A DNA stretch of 7,573 nt. Source: Betaproteobacteria bacterium. GTDB taxonomy: Bacteria; Pseudomonadota; Gammaproteobacteria; Burkholderiales; Burkholderiaceae_C. The position numbers and the translations under genes are program-made. Of this stretch, positions 1 through 6,822 are shown in pieces. Under the pieces are notes generated by a model. It was given only the letters and a program-made list of their open reading frames with translations, did no database searches and was not told the DNA's origin. The stretch lies in the NCBI GenBank assembly GCA_005882155.1, contig VBCQ01000021.1, forward strand, positions 1-7,573, in the 5' to 3' direction. The first letter of the stretch is position 1. Each line of letters starts with the position of its first letter.

Positions 1-650
1 ACCTTGTTGTTGGTGAAGCTGTGGTTGCCGAGTTGGTTCTGCGCCGGATAACCGGCATCGCTGAAGCACGGATGCGTGACATCGATGCCGGTGTCGACGA
101 TTGCGACCTTGATGTCGGCGCCGGCGCTGGCCACGCCGCCGCCCTGTGCCCATGCCGCGGGTGCGCTGATCAGTGCGACGTCGGGGTCGGTAGCGTTCGG
201 GTAGTACAAGCCTTGGTATTGCGCCGTCTTCACCATCGGCGTGGCCGACACCTGCCACAGCGACGCGCCGTTGAGCTGCACCGCGACCGCATTCAGCGAG
301 ATGTCGAATTCGCCTGTGACCTTGGCCCCCGGCACGTTGGCGCGCAGCCAGGCCTTGTAGTCATTGCGCAGCGCCGACAACTGGGCGCGATAGGCCTTGG
401 TGTCGGTGTTGCCGAAATCGATCTTCTTGCCCTTCGCCGGCTTGGTCTTGACGTAGGTCGCGAGCGGATCGCCGTTGAGCTGCACGATTGCGGAGCTGGA
501 GTCTTGGGTCGCGCGGTTCGACGTGGCGCTATCGCTGTTCTGGCCGGCTTGCGCGATGCTGAGCGGCAGCGACAGTGAGCCGGCGAGCGCCAGAGCGAGT
601 GCTAGCGGTTTGATGCGGATGAGCGAAGTTGAGACGAGGGTGTGCGTCAT
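1..650 (-). CDS. Secreted subtilisin-like serine protease (S8 family), N-terminal part
   Basis: This is the N-terminal 216 residues of a subtilase; the gene continues past the left edge. Residues 1-35 look like a Sec signal peptide: a short basic region (IRIK), an Ala/Leu-rich core and a probable cleavage after AQA (33-35). Residues about 54-150 resemble an I9-type inhibitor propeptide, which normally chaperones folding and is then removed. The mature domain begins with VAIVDTGID (182-190), where Asp186 is the catalytic aspartate of the Asp-His-Ser triad; the His and Ser blocks lie outside the window. The ATG at 650 is chosen because AAAGGA lies 7 nt upstream and the signal peptide starts directly after it. 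The family degrades extracellular protein after export. The gene follows galU on the same strand but after a 146-bp spacer, so it is probably transcribed separately. The family assignment is firm; the substrate is unknown. Confidence 0.9.
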   Translation of the reverse strand, partial: MTHTLVSTSLIRIKPLALALALAGSLSLPLSIAQAGQNSDSATSNRATQDSSSAIVQLNGDPLATYVKTKPAKGKKIDFGNTDTKAYRAQLSALRNDYKAWLRANVPGAKVTGEFDISLNAVAVQLNGASLWQVSATPMVKTAQYQGLYYPNATDPDVALISAPAAWAQGGGVASAGADIKVAIVDTGIDVTHPCFSDAGYPAQNQLGNHSFTNNK

Positions 651-657
651 GGGAAGT

Positions 658-663
658 CCTTTG
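658..663 (-). promoter_or_regulatory. Ribosome binding site of the subtilase gene
   Basis: On the minus strand this reads AAAGGA, 7 nt before the ATG at 650. It is the best Shine-Dalgarno match near that start and supports the chosen start codon. Confidence 0.6.
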
Positions 664-695
664 GTTAGTGCGCAGCCCTTGTGGAGCGCAGCACG

Positions 696-719
696 TGTGA
701 ACCTGTTAACGAACGCACA
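696..719. promoter_or_regulatory. Candidate operator: dyad TGTG-N5-GTTAAC-N5-CACA
   Basis: The outer arms TGTG (696-699) and CACA (716-719) are placed exactly symmetrically around a perfect central palindrome, GTTAAC (705-710). The element lies 46 bp upstream of the subtilase start codon, where an operator for that gene would be expected. The N5 spacers do not pair, so it fits a dimeric protein-binding site better than a hairpin. It does not match CRP (TGTGA-N6-TCACA), because the spacing is too long. No clear -35/-10 pair was found beside it. The regulator is unknown, and chance occurrence is possible. Confidence 0.25.
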
Positions 720-746
720 GCGTATCGGTCCGCCCGAGCCGTGTCC

Positions 747-796
747 TCGGGGCATGCCCGAATACGAGCCGTCGGGGTTACCCCCGAGTCGGGGGG
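747..796 (-). terminator. GC-rich hairpin cluster just downstream of galU, possible terminator
   Basis: Immediately after the galU stop codon (minus strand) lie three overlapping inverted repeats built on the same TCGGG/CCCGA unit. The first is 781-787 paired with 789-795 (CCCCCGA / TCGGGGG). The second is 772-777 paired with 782-787 (TCGGGG / CCCCGA). The third is 747-761 around the palindrome GGGCATGCCC (750-759). The first two share bases, so only one can form at a time. The stems are strong and well placed to end the galU transcript, but no U-run follows any of them, so a classical intrinsic terminator is not shown. Confidence 0.35.
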
Positions 797-1663
797 TCAG
801 ACCTCGAGCCCGCGCAGGAACTCGCGAAAGCCGCTGCCCAATTCGGGGTGCGCGAGCGCCAACTCGACGTTGGCTTGCAGGAAGCCTTCCTTGCTGCCGC
901 AGTCGTAGCGCTTGCCCTCATAGCGGAAGGCAAACACCTTTTCGCGGCGCAGCAGGCCAGAGATGCCGTCGGTCAGCTGGATCTCGCCGCCGACGCCGCG
1001 CGGTTGCGCAGCAATTTCGTGGAACACGCCGGGGGTGAGGATGTAGCGGCCCGCCACGCCCAAGCGCGATGGGGCCACGTCGGACGCCGGCTTCTCGACG
1101 ATGCTGGTCACGTCGATCATGCGGTCGTTGACGGCCGTGCCGGCGACGATGCCGTAGCGCTTCGTCTGTTCGGCTGGCACTTCCTGCACTGCGAGAATCG
1201 AGGCACGCCATTCCTTGAACTGATCGACCATCTGCTTGAGCACCGGCGGCGTGCCGACCATCAAGTCGTCGGCGAGCAGCACCGCAAACGGGTTGTTGCC
1301 GACCAGTCGCTGCGCGCACAGCACCGCGTGGCCGAGTCCGAGCGCTTGCGCTTGGCGCACGTAGATGCACTCCATGTCGTCAGGCTTGACGCTGCGTACC
1401 ACGTCGAGCAATTCCTGCTTACCCGCCTGTTCGAGGGCTACCTCGAGCTCGAAAGTCATGTCAAAGTGGTCTTCGATGGGCCGCTTGTGGCGGCCGGTGA
1501 CGAAAATCATTTCGCGCACACCGGCGGCATAGGCTTCCTCAACGGCATACTGAATCAGCGGCTTGTCGACCACCGGCATCATTTCCTTCGGCTGCGCCTT
1601 GGTGGCGGGGAGGAAGCGGGTGCCCAGACCGGCCACGGGAAAGATCGCTTTGTTGACCAGCAT
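797..1663 (-). CDS. galU: UTP--glucose-1-phosphate uridylyltransferase
   Basis: GalU makes UDP-glucose from UTP and glucose-1-phosphate in the cytoplasm, supplying lipopolysaccharide, capsule, osmoglucan and galactose metabolism. The 288-residue protein matches the family's usual length of about 290. The nucleotide-binding signature GLGTRFLPATKA..PKEM lies at residues 12-28, LGLGHAV at 108-114, the metal-binding LLADD at 129-133, VEKP at 189-192, GVGGEIQLTDG at 223-233 and YDCGSKEGFLQANVE at 253-267. No truncation or missing key residue was seen. The ATG at 1663 puts the protein start where the family normally starts, but its AAGG is too close (2 nt). An in-frame ATG at 1711 has GAGG 6 nt upstream and would add 16 residues, so the start is uncertain. 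The gene is divergent from the dehydrogenase paralogue and is followed by a GC-rich hairpin cluster. Confidence 0.96.
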   Translation of the reverse strand: MLVNKAIFPVAGLGTRFLPATKAQPKEMMPVVDKPLIQYAVEEAYAAGVREMIFVTGRHKRPIEDHFDMTFELEVALEQAGKQELLDVVRSVKPDDMECIYVRQAQALGLGHAVLCAQRLVGNNPFAVLLADDLMVGTPPVLKQMVDQFKEWRASILAVQEVPAEQTKRYGIVAGTAVNDRMIDVTSIVEKPASDVAPSRLGVAGRYILTPGVFHEIAAQPRGVGGEIQLTDGISGLLRREKVFAFRYEGKRYDCGSKEGFLQANVELALAHPELGSGFREFLRGLEV

Positions 1664-1752
1664 TTCCTTACAATCTCTGAAACTCGGATGCGAGCCAGCC
1701 GATTCTGGCATGAAGCCCCTCAGGAATCCGCCCACAAGGCGTCCCTAAGCGC
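1664..1752. promoter_or_regulatory. Divergent galU / dehydrogenase intergenic region, weak promoter candidate
   Basis: These 89 bp separate two divergent genes, so promoters for both should lie in or near them. A good -10-like TACAAT occurs on the plus strand at 1669-1674, which could serve the rightward gene, but the sequence 16-18 bp before it is a poor -35. No convincing minus-strand promoter was seen. If the GalU start at 1711 is used, part of this stretch is coding. Confidence 0.2.
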
Positions 1753-2730
1753 ATGGATCTACTGATCGTCGAACCCCTCGAATCCGAGGTCATGCAGTGG
1801 CTCGAAGAGCGCCATTCGGTGCGCTACGCACCCGAGCTGGCGCGTGAGCCGCGTGCGTTTCGCCAAGCGCTGTACAACGTGCGCTCGCTGATCGTTCCAC
1901 CGTCGGTCGCGATCGATTCGCAAGCCTTGCACTATGCGCCGGTGTTGCGCGCTGTCGGGCGAGTCAGCGCGGGTGCCGAGAACATCGAACTCGACGCCTG
2001 CGCACGCGCCGGCGTCGAAGTGGTGCGCAGCCTGACCGCGACCGCGCAGGCCGAAGCCGAATTCATGATCGGCGCGCTGCTCGCGCTGCTGCGCCGCGTG
2101 CCGGTGGTCGGCTCCGACGGCATGCTGGTCGGCCGCGAGCTCGGCTCGGCCACCGTCGGCCTGGTCGGCATGGCGCCGGCCGCGCGCTCGATGGCGCAAT
2201 TGCTCGGCGGCTTCGGCTCCAGGGTCATCGGCTACGACCCGTCGGTGCATGCGAGCGACGGCGTGTGGGAACGCTGGAACGTCAAGCCGCGCGGCCTGCG
2301 CGAGCTGCTCGAAGAGTCCGACGCGGTGTGCGTGCTGCTGAGTTATTTCAGCCGCTATCACGGCCTGCTCGGCGAGCGCTTCCTGCCTTTTTGCAAAGCC
2401 AATCAGGTCATCGTCAGCATCGCGCATTCGGGTCTGTTCGACGAGCACGCGCTGGCCGATGCGCTGGCGAGCGGCCAGATCGCCGCGGCGTGGCTCGACA
2501 GTCTCGAGCCCGGCGCGCTCGACGCGGGCCGGCCGCTGGCGGGCATGGACACCTTGCAGATTACGCCGCGCGTGGCGAGTACCACGCGCGAGTCGCGGCT
2601 GCGCAGCGCCTGGGCCGTGGTCAAGCGCATCGACGAGCTGCTGAGCCTCACGCCGGCAGCGCAGCGCGAATTCAAGCCGACGTCGCCAGACCTTGTGCTT
2701 GATCTCGAAGTCGGTCCCGTGTCGACCTGA
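1753..2730 (+). CDS. D-2-hydroxyacid dehydrogenase-family protein with altered catalytic residues (possible pseudoenzyme)
   Basis: The 325-residue protein has the layout of D-isomer-specific 2-hydroxyacid dehydrogenases: a substrate-domain start (1-95), GAENIEL at 74-80, an inserted NAD-binding domain (about 100-280) with GYDP at 160-163, and a return to the substrate domain. Family members normally use an Arg-Glu-His set. Here the Arg of the usual NTARG block is His225 (in SIAHSG), Glu252 is kept (LEPGAL), and the His of TPH is Arg273 (in TPRVASTT). The Rossmann GxGxxG is degenerate: GMAPAA at 139-144. The flanking sequence is otherwise clean, with no stop or frame slip, so this looks like a maintained protein and not decay. 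It may be a non-enzymatic or repurposed paralogue; substrate and role are unknown. It is divergent from galU, and its last 59 bp overlap the valS 3' end. The ATG at 1753 fits the family's start, though its ribosome binding site is weak. Confidence 0.88.
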   Translation: MDLLIVEPLESEVMQWLEERHSVRYAPELAREPRAFRQALYNVRSLIVPPSVAIDSQALHYAPVLRAVGRVSAGAENIELDACARAGVEVVRSLTATAQAEAEFMIGALLALLRRVPVVGSDGMLVGRELGSATVGLVGMAPAARSMAQLLGGFGSRVIGYDPSVHASDGVWERWNVKPRGLRELLEESDAVCVLLSYFSRYHGLLGERFLPFCKANQVIVSIAHSGLFDEHALADALASGQIAAAWLDSLEPGALDAGRPLAGMDTLQITPRVASTTRESRLRSAWAVVKRIDELLSLTPAAQREFKPTSPDLVLDLEVGPVST

Positions 2731-4423
2731 ATTCAGCGACGCGCTGCTTCTCCTGTTCGACGACCGCAGCCGGCGCACGCGCGACAAAGCTTTCGTTGGC
2801 GAGCTTCGCCTCGGCCTTCGCGATCTCGCCGTCGAGTCGCTTGATCTCCTTGCCGAGGCGCTCGATCTCGGCCGCGACATCGATCTCGACATGCAGCGCG
2901 AGGCGCGCATCCCCGACCACTGCGACCGGCGTGTTACGTGTGGCCTGCGCGAACGCAGCGTCGTCGCCGAAGTGCTGAACGTTCGACAGCTTGGCGAGCG
3001 CCTTCACGAGCGGCGCGGCCACGTCGAAGAACGCTTCATCGCCGATCGTCAACAAGGGCACGCGCTCGGCGGGCGACAAGTTCATCTCGCTGCGCAGATT
3101 GCGGCACGCGCCGACCACGGCCTTCAGCTTCGCGACCCACGCATCGGCCTGCCCATCGATCTTCTCGAGCTGGGCCTGCGGATACGGCGCGACGACGATG
3201 CCGTGCGCGCCGCCGCTCGCCTTGCGGCCGGCGACAGGCGCCACGCGTTCCCACAGCTCGGCGGTGATGAACGGCGTGATCGGGTGCAGCAGGCGTAGCA
3301 CGGTCTCGAGCGTGCGGATCAGCGTGCGGCGCGTTGCGCGCTGCTGCGATTCGTCGCCGCTTTGGATCTGTGCTTTCGCGATCTCGATGTACCAGTCGCA
3401 GTATTCATCCCAGACGAACTGGTAGATTGCATTCGCCACGTTGTCGAGGCGGTACTCGGCGAAGCCTTTCTCGACCGCCGCTTCGACGCGCTGCAGCTCG
3501 CCGGTGATCCAGCGGTCGGCCGGCGAGAAGCTCATGTAGCCGTGGAACGGCCCGCCGGGCGCGCATTCTTCCTTGCTGTGCTCCTTCAGTCCGCAGTCCT
3601 GACCTTCGCAATTCATCAGTACGAACTTGGTCGCGTTCCAGAGCTTGTTGCAGAAGTTGCGATAGCCCTCGCAGCGCTTCACATCGAAGTTGATGTTGCG
3701 GCCCAGCGTGGCGTAGCTCGCCATCGTGAAGCGCAGTGCGTCGGCGCCGAAGCCGGGGATGCCGTCGGGGAACTCCTTCTTCGTCGCCTCGCGCACCTTC
3801 GGAGCCGTCTCGGGACGACGCAGCCCGCTGCTGCGCTTGTCCAGCAACGGTGCGAGTGCAATGCCGTCGATCAGGTCGACCGGATCGAGCACATTGCCTT
3901 CGCTCTTGCTCATCTTCTGGCCATGCGAGTCGCGCACCAGGCCATGGATGTAGACATCGCGGAACGGGACGCGGCCGGTGAAGTGTGTCGTCATCATGAT
4001 CATCCGGGCGACCCAGAAGAAGATGATGTCGAAGCCGGTGACGAGCACTGTCGACGGCAGGAACAGGCCGAGCTCGGGCGTCTCTTCGGGCCAGCCGAGC
4101 GTCGAGAACGGCACCATCGCCGACGAGTACCAGGTGTCGAGCACATCCTCGTCGCGCTTCAATTGCGGCCCCGCCGCGCGGCGATTCTCGAGCATGCGAA
4201 GCTGCATCGCGTCGTTGGCGACGCGTGCCGCGGCGATGCGGTTGTCGAGCGCGAGCTGCCAGCGCTGCGCCGCCTCATGCTCATCGTGACCGACGAAGAC
4301 ATTGCCTTCTTCGTCGTACCACGCGGGGATCTGGTGCCCCCACCACAGCTGGCGCGAAATGCACCAGTCCTGGATGTTGTTCATCCTCTGGTTGTACGTG
4401 TTGACCCACTGCTCGGGAACCGG
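2672..4423 (-). pseudogene. valS: Valyl-tRNA synthetase, C-terminal two thirds (downstream of a frameshift/deletion)
   Basis: This frame carries the remaining 583 residues of ValRS. Numbered from the codon at 4423, it holds IQDWCISRQLWWGHQIPAWY (18-36-ish block), DTWYSSA at 96-102, the catalytic GQKMSKSEGN signature (KMSKS at 170-174; 3916-3902), the anticodon-binding region with FCNKLWNATKF and ADRWI, and a C-terminal coiled-coil arm of about 65 residues rich in Glu/Lys/Arg that contacts tRNA. The 3' end, TGA at 2672-2674, lies inside the convergent dehydrogenase gene. Arg13 (codon 4387-4385, AGG) replaces a Trp conserved in ValRS just before IQDWC. The segment has no ribosome binding site or natural start of its own and is out of frame with the N-terminal part. 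It is therefore half of a broken gene, or of an intact gene damaged by an assembly error. Confidence 0.9.
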
Positions 4424-4434
4424 CCGTCGCGGCC
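4422..4434. repeat. Small inverted repeat at the valS deletion point
   Basis: GGCCG-TCG-CGGCC forms a perfect 5-bp stem with a 3-nt loop exactly where the two ValRS frames separate. Such a hairpin could promote deletion by slippage or interfere with sequencing; its link to the lesion is an inference. Confidence 0.4.
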
Positions 4435-5525
4435 AGGCTGGCTCATCGCGACGAACCACTGATCGGTCAGCATCGGCTCGATGATTTGGCCGGTGCGCTC
4501 GCAGCGCGGCACGACGAGCTTGTGCCTTTTCACTTCGGCGAGCAGCCCCAGGTCTTCGAGGTCGCCGACGATGCGCTTGCGCGCAACGAAGCGGTCCATC
4601 CCGCGGTAGGCCGCCGGCGCGTTGTCGTTGATCTTCGCGTCGAGCGTCAGCACACCGATCATCGGCAAGCCGTGGCGCTGGCCGACTGCGTAGTCGTTGG
4701 TGTCGTGCGCCGGCGTGACCTTGACGACGCCGGTGCCGAACTCGCGGTCGACGTACTCGTCGGCGATGACGGGAATCGTGCGGTTGCACAGCGGCAGCGT
4801 GACCTGCTTGCCGATCAGCGCCGCGTAGCGCTCGTCGTCGGGATGCACCATCACCGCGGTGTCGCCGAGCATCGTCTCGGGCCGCGTGGTGGCCACGATC
4901 ACCTCGCCCGAGCCGTCGGCGAGCGGATAGCGGATGTGCCAGAGGAAGCCGTCTTCCTCCTCGCTCACCACCTCGAGGTCGGACACCGCGGACTTGAGCA
5001 CCGGGTCCCAGCTGACCATGCGCTTGCCGCGATAGATGAGGCCTTCCTCGTGGAGGCGCACGAAGGTGTCGGTGACGACCTTGGACAGGTCGTCGTCCAT
5101 GGTGAAGTACTCATGGCCCCAGCTCACGCTCGCGCCGAGCCGGCGCATCTGGTTCGTGATCGTGGCGCCGCTCACGTCCTTCCATTCCCACACTTTCGCG
5201 GCGAATTTCTCGCGGCCGAGCTCGTGGCGCGATGTGCCCTGCTCCTGCAGCTGGCGCTCGACGACAATCTGCGTCGCGATGCCGGCATGGTCGGTGCCGG
5301 GCAGCCACAGCGTGTTGAAGCCGCGCATGCGGTGATAGCGCGTCAGCGAATCCATGATCGTCTGGTTGAACGCGTGGCCCATGTGCAGGGTGCCGGTCAC
5401 GTTCGGGGGCGGCAGCTGGATCGCGAACGACGGCCGGCTCTCGTCGAGCGTGGGCTCGAAGACGCCGCTCTTTTCCCACTGAGGCGCCCAGCGGGCCTCG
5501 ATGGCGGCGGGTTCGAAGGATTTGG

Positions 5526-5535
5526 CGAGTTCCCC
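5526..5535. other. Junction between valS and the S41 lipoprotein gene, both 5' ends truncated
   Basis: Left of this point the minus strand encodes the conserved ValRS start ELAKSFEP (Glu codon at 5532-5530). Right of it the plus strand encodes the hydrophobic core of a lipoprotein signal peptide (PLALLLGLAAC from 5532). No base is left for either start codon, ribosome binding site or promoter, although two divergent genes need all of these. The two open frames meet within a few bases. This is a breakpoint: a deletion, a rearrangement or a chimeric assembly join. Confidence 0.7.
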
Positions 5536-6815
5536 TCGCGCTGCTGCTCGGCCTGGCGGCATGCGGCGGCGGTGCCAACGACACCGCGGCTGCCGTGTCG
5601 CCGGCCGCGGCCTGCGACGTCGCCACCCAGAACGACTGGCTGCGCGGCTACATGGACGACTGGTATCTCTGGAGCGATGCGTCGGCCATCCCGGAGCCCG
5701 CGGGCTACGACAGCGTGCAGGCGTACTTCGAAGCGTGGCGCTATCCGGGCGACGCCGTCGTGCCGCGCGACCGCTGGAGCTACATCGAGAGCACGGCCGC
5801 CTACACGCAGTTCTTCGGCGAGGGCAAGACGCTCGGCTACGGCCTCTTCGTCAACGGCATCGAGCTCACGCTGCCGCTCAAGGTGCGCTACGTGGAGCCG
5901 TTGTCGCCGGCCGCGGCGGCCGGCATCCGCCGCGGCGACACGATCGTCGCCCTCAATGGGCGCCCTGCCGACGACATCGTCGCCCACGACGATTTCTCGG
6001 TTTTGAGCCCGGCGCACGAAGGCGACGTGCTGCAGGTCGAGCTCGGCGGCGGCGCCGTCACGACCAGCGTCCGCCTGCAAGCGGTCACCTACGACCTGCA
6101 GCCGGTGTCGGTGGCGAAAGTGCTCGACATGCCGAACGGCGCCAAGGCCGGCTATCTGGTGCTGAAGGACTTCATCACGCAGGCCGAGGCGCCGCTCGCC
6201 GACGCCTTCCGGCAGTTCCGCGCCGCCGGCGCCACCGAGCTCATCATCGACCTGCGCTACAACGGCGGCGGCCGCGTGTCCACGTCGGCCGCGCTGGCCT
6301 CGCTGGTGAGCGGCGCCGCGCAGGCGGGCCAGGTGTTCGCGGAGCTGCGCTACAACGCGAAGCACGCGGGCGCCATCAGCCGCTTCACGCTGTCGTCCGC
6401 GCCGGGGCCGGCGTACCCGCGGGTCGTGGTGCTCACCGGCGCACGCACCTGGCTCGTCGTCAATGGCCTGAAGCCGTTCGCCGAGGTGATCACCGTGGGC
6501 GGCACCACGTGCGGCAAGCCGTTCGGCTTCAACCCCACGGCGTCGTGCGGCAACACCTTCAGCGCGGTGAACTTCGAGTCGGTGAACGCGCTCGGGCAAG
6601 GGCGCTACTACAGCGGCATCGCGCCCACGTGTGCCGTGGCCGACGACTTCAGCGGCCAGCTCGGCGACCCCGCCGAGCGGCTCACCGCCGCTGCAGCCGG
6701 CTATCTCCAGACGGGTGCGTGCCCCGCCGGTAGCGCAACGACCGTCGCACCGCGGGGAGCGCGCTCCCGGGCAGCGGCCGAGCCGGGCGACCGCCGGGGC
6801 ATGTGGGCCGACTAA
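5529..6815 (+). pseudogene. S41-family (C-terminal-processing-type) peptidase lipoprotein, start codon and catalytic serine missing
   Basis: The frame opens with a lipoprotein signal core and lipobox LAAC (5553-5564; Cys codon 5562, then Gly). The mature part would be 417 residues, probably anchored to a membrane facing the periplasm. Numbered from the GTG at 5595, there is an N-terminal helical region with LRGYMDDWYLW (16-26), a PDZ-like domain (about 80-165, with GYGL and the GIRRGDTIVALNG block), and an S41 core with IIDLRYNGGG (217-226), VVVLTGART (277-285) and GGTTCGKPFGF (302-312). Lys308 is a plausible partner of the Ser-Lys dyad. The serine block expected after ART (of the type CSASE) is absent: the sequence passes from ART through Trp286 directly to LVVNGLKPF. 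No ATG, GTG or TTG lies in frame before the lipobox. The only in-frame start, GTG 5595, is after it and has no ribosome binding site, so both export and catalysis appear lost. Convergent with the FemAB-like gene, 7 bp apart. Confidence 0.85.
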
Positions 6816-6822
6816 GGCCTGT

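Larger units (their letters stand above)
4381..5562 (-). pseudogene. valS: Valyl-tRNA synthetase, N-terminal part (ends at the frameshift; 5' end replaced)
   Basis: ValRS charges tRNA-Val in the cytoplasm and is essential. Numbered from the ATG at 5562, this part holds ELAKSFEP (11-18), the class I HIGH motif as HMGH (60-63, after PPPNVTGTL), WLPGTDHAGIATQ (86-98), and the CP1 editing domain with TTRPETMLGDTAV (225-237) and HDTNDY (286-291). Homology stops at about residue 380 (near 4425). The frame then gives 13 unrelated residues and a stop at 4381-4383. The expected segment up to VPEQW is missing (roughly 20 residues), and the next ValRS block is in another frame, so about 3n+1 bases are absent. 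The first 10 residues are not ValRS-like: they are antisense to the S41 signal peptide, and the ATG has no ribosome binding site. The true valS start and promoter are therefore lost here. Confidence 0.92.

Noticed and set aside
696..719. CRP binding site
   Set aside because: The half-sites are too far apart for TGTGA-N6-TCACA, so the dyad is kept only as an unassigned candidate operator.
848..1765. 305-codon plus-strand open frame opposite galU
   Set aside because: Exact antisense of a fully conserved GalU; no recognisable domain.
1759..2910. 383-codon minus-strand open frame opposite the dehydrogenase paralogue
   Set aside because: Antisense shadow with Arg/Ala-rich low-complexity sequence; the plus strand has the family motifs.
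4381..4440. Programmed ribosomal frameshifting, intein or split-gene origin for the valS break
   Set aside because: No slippery heptamer or intein motifs are visible, and conserved residues are missing as well as the frame changing, so a deletion explains it better.
4486..6006. 506-codon open frame on the plus strand across valS and into the S41 gene
   Set aside because: It is antisense to clear ValRS sequence, has low-complexity Arg/Ala/Val/His-rich composition and ends as a shifted frame of the S41 gene; typical shadow in GC-rich DNA.
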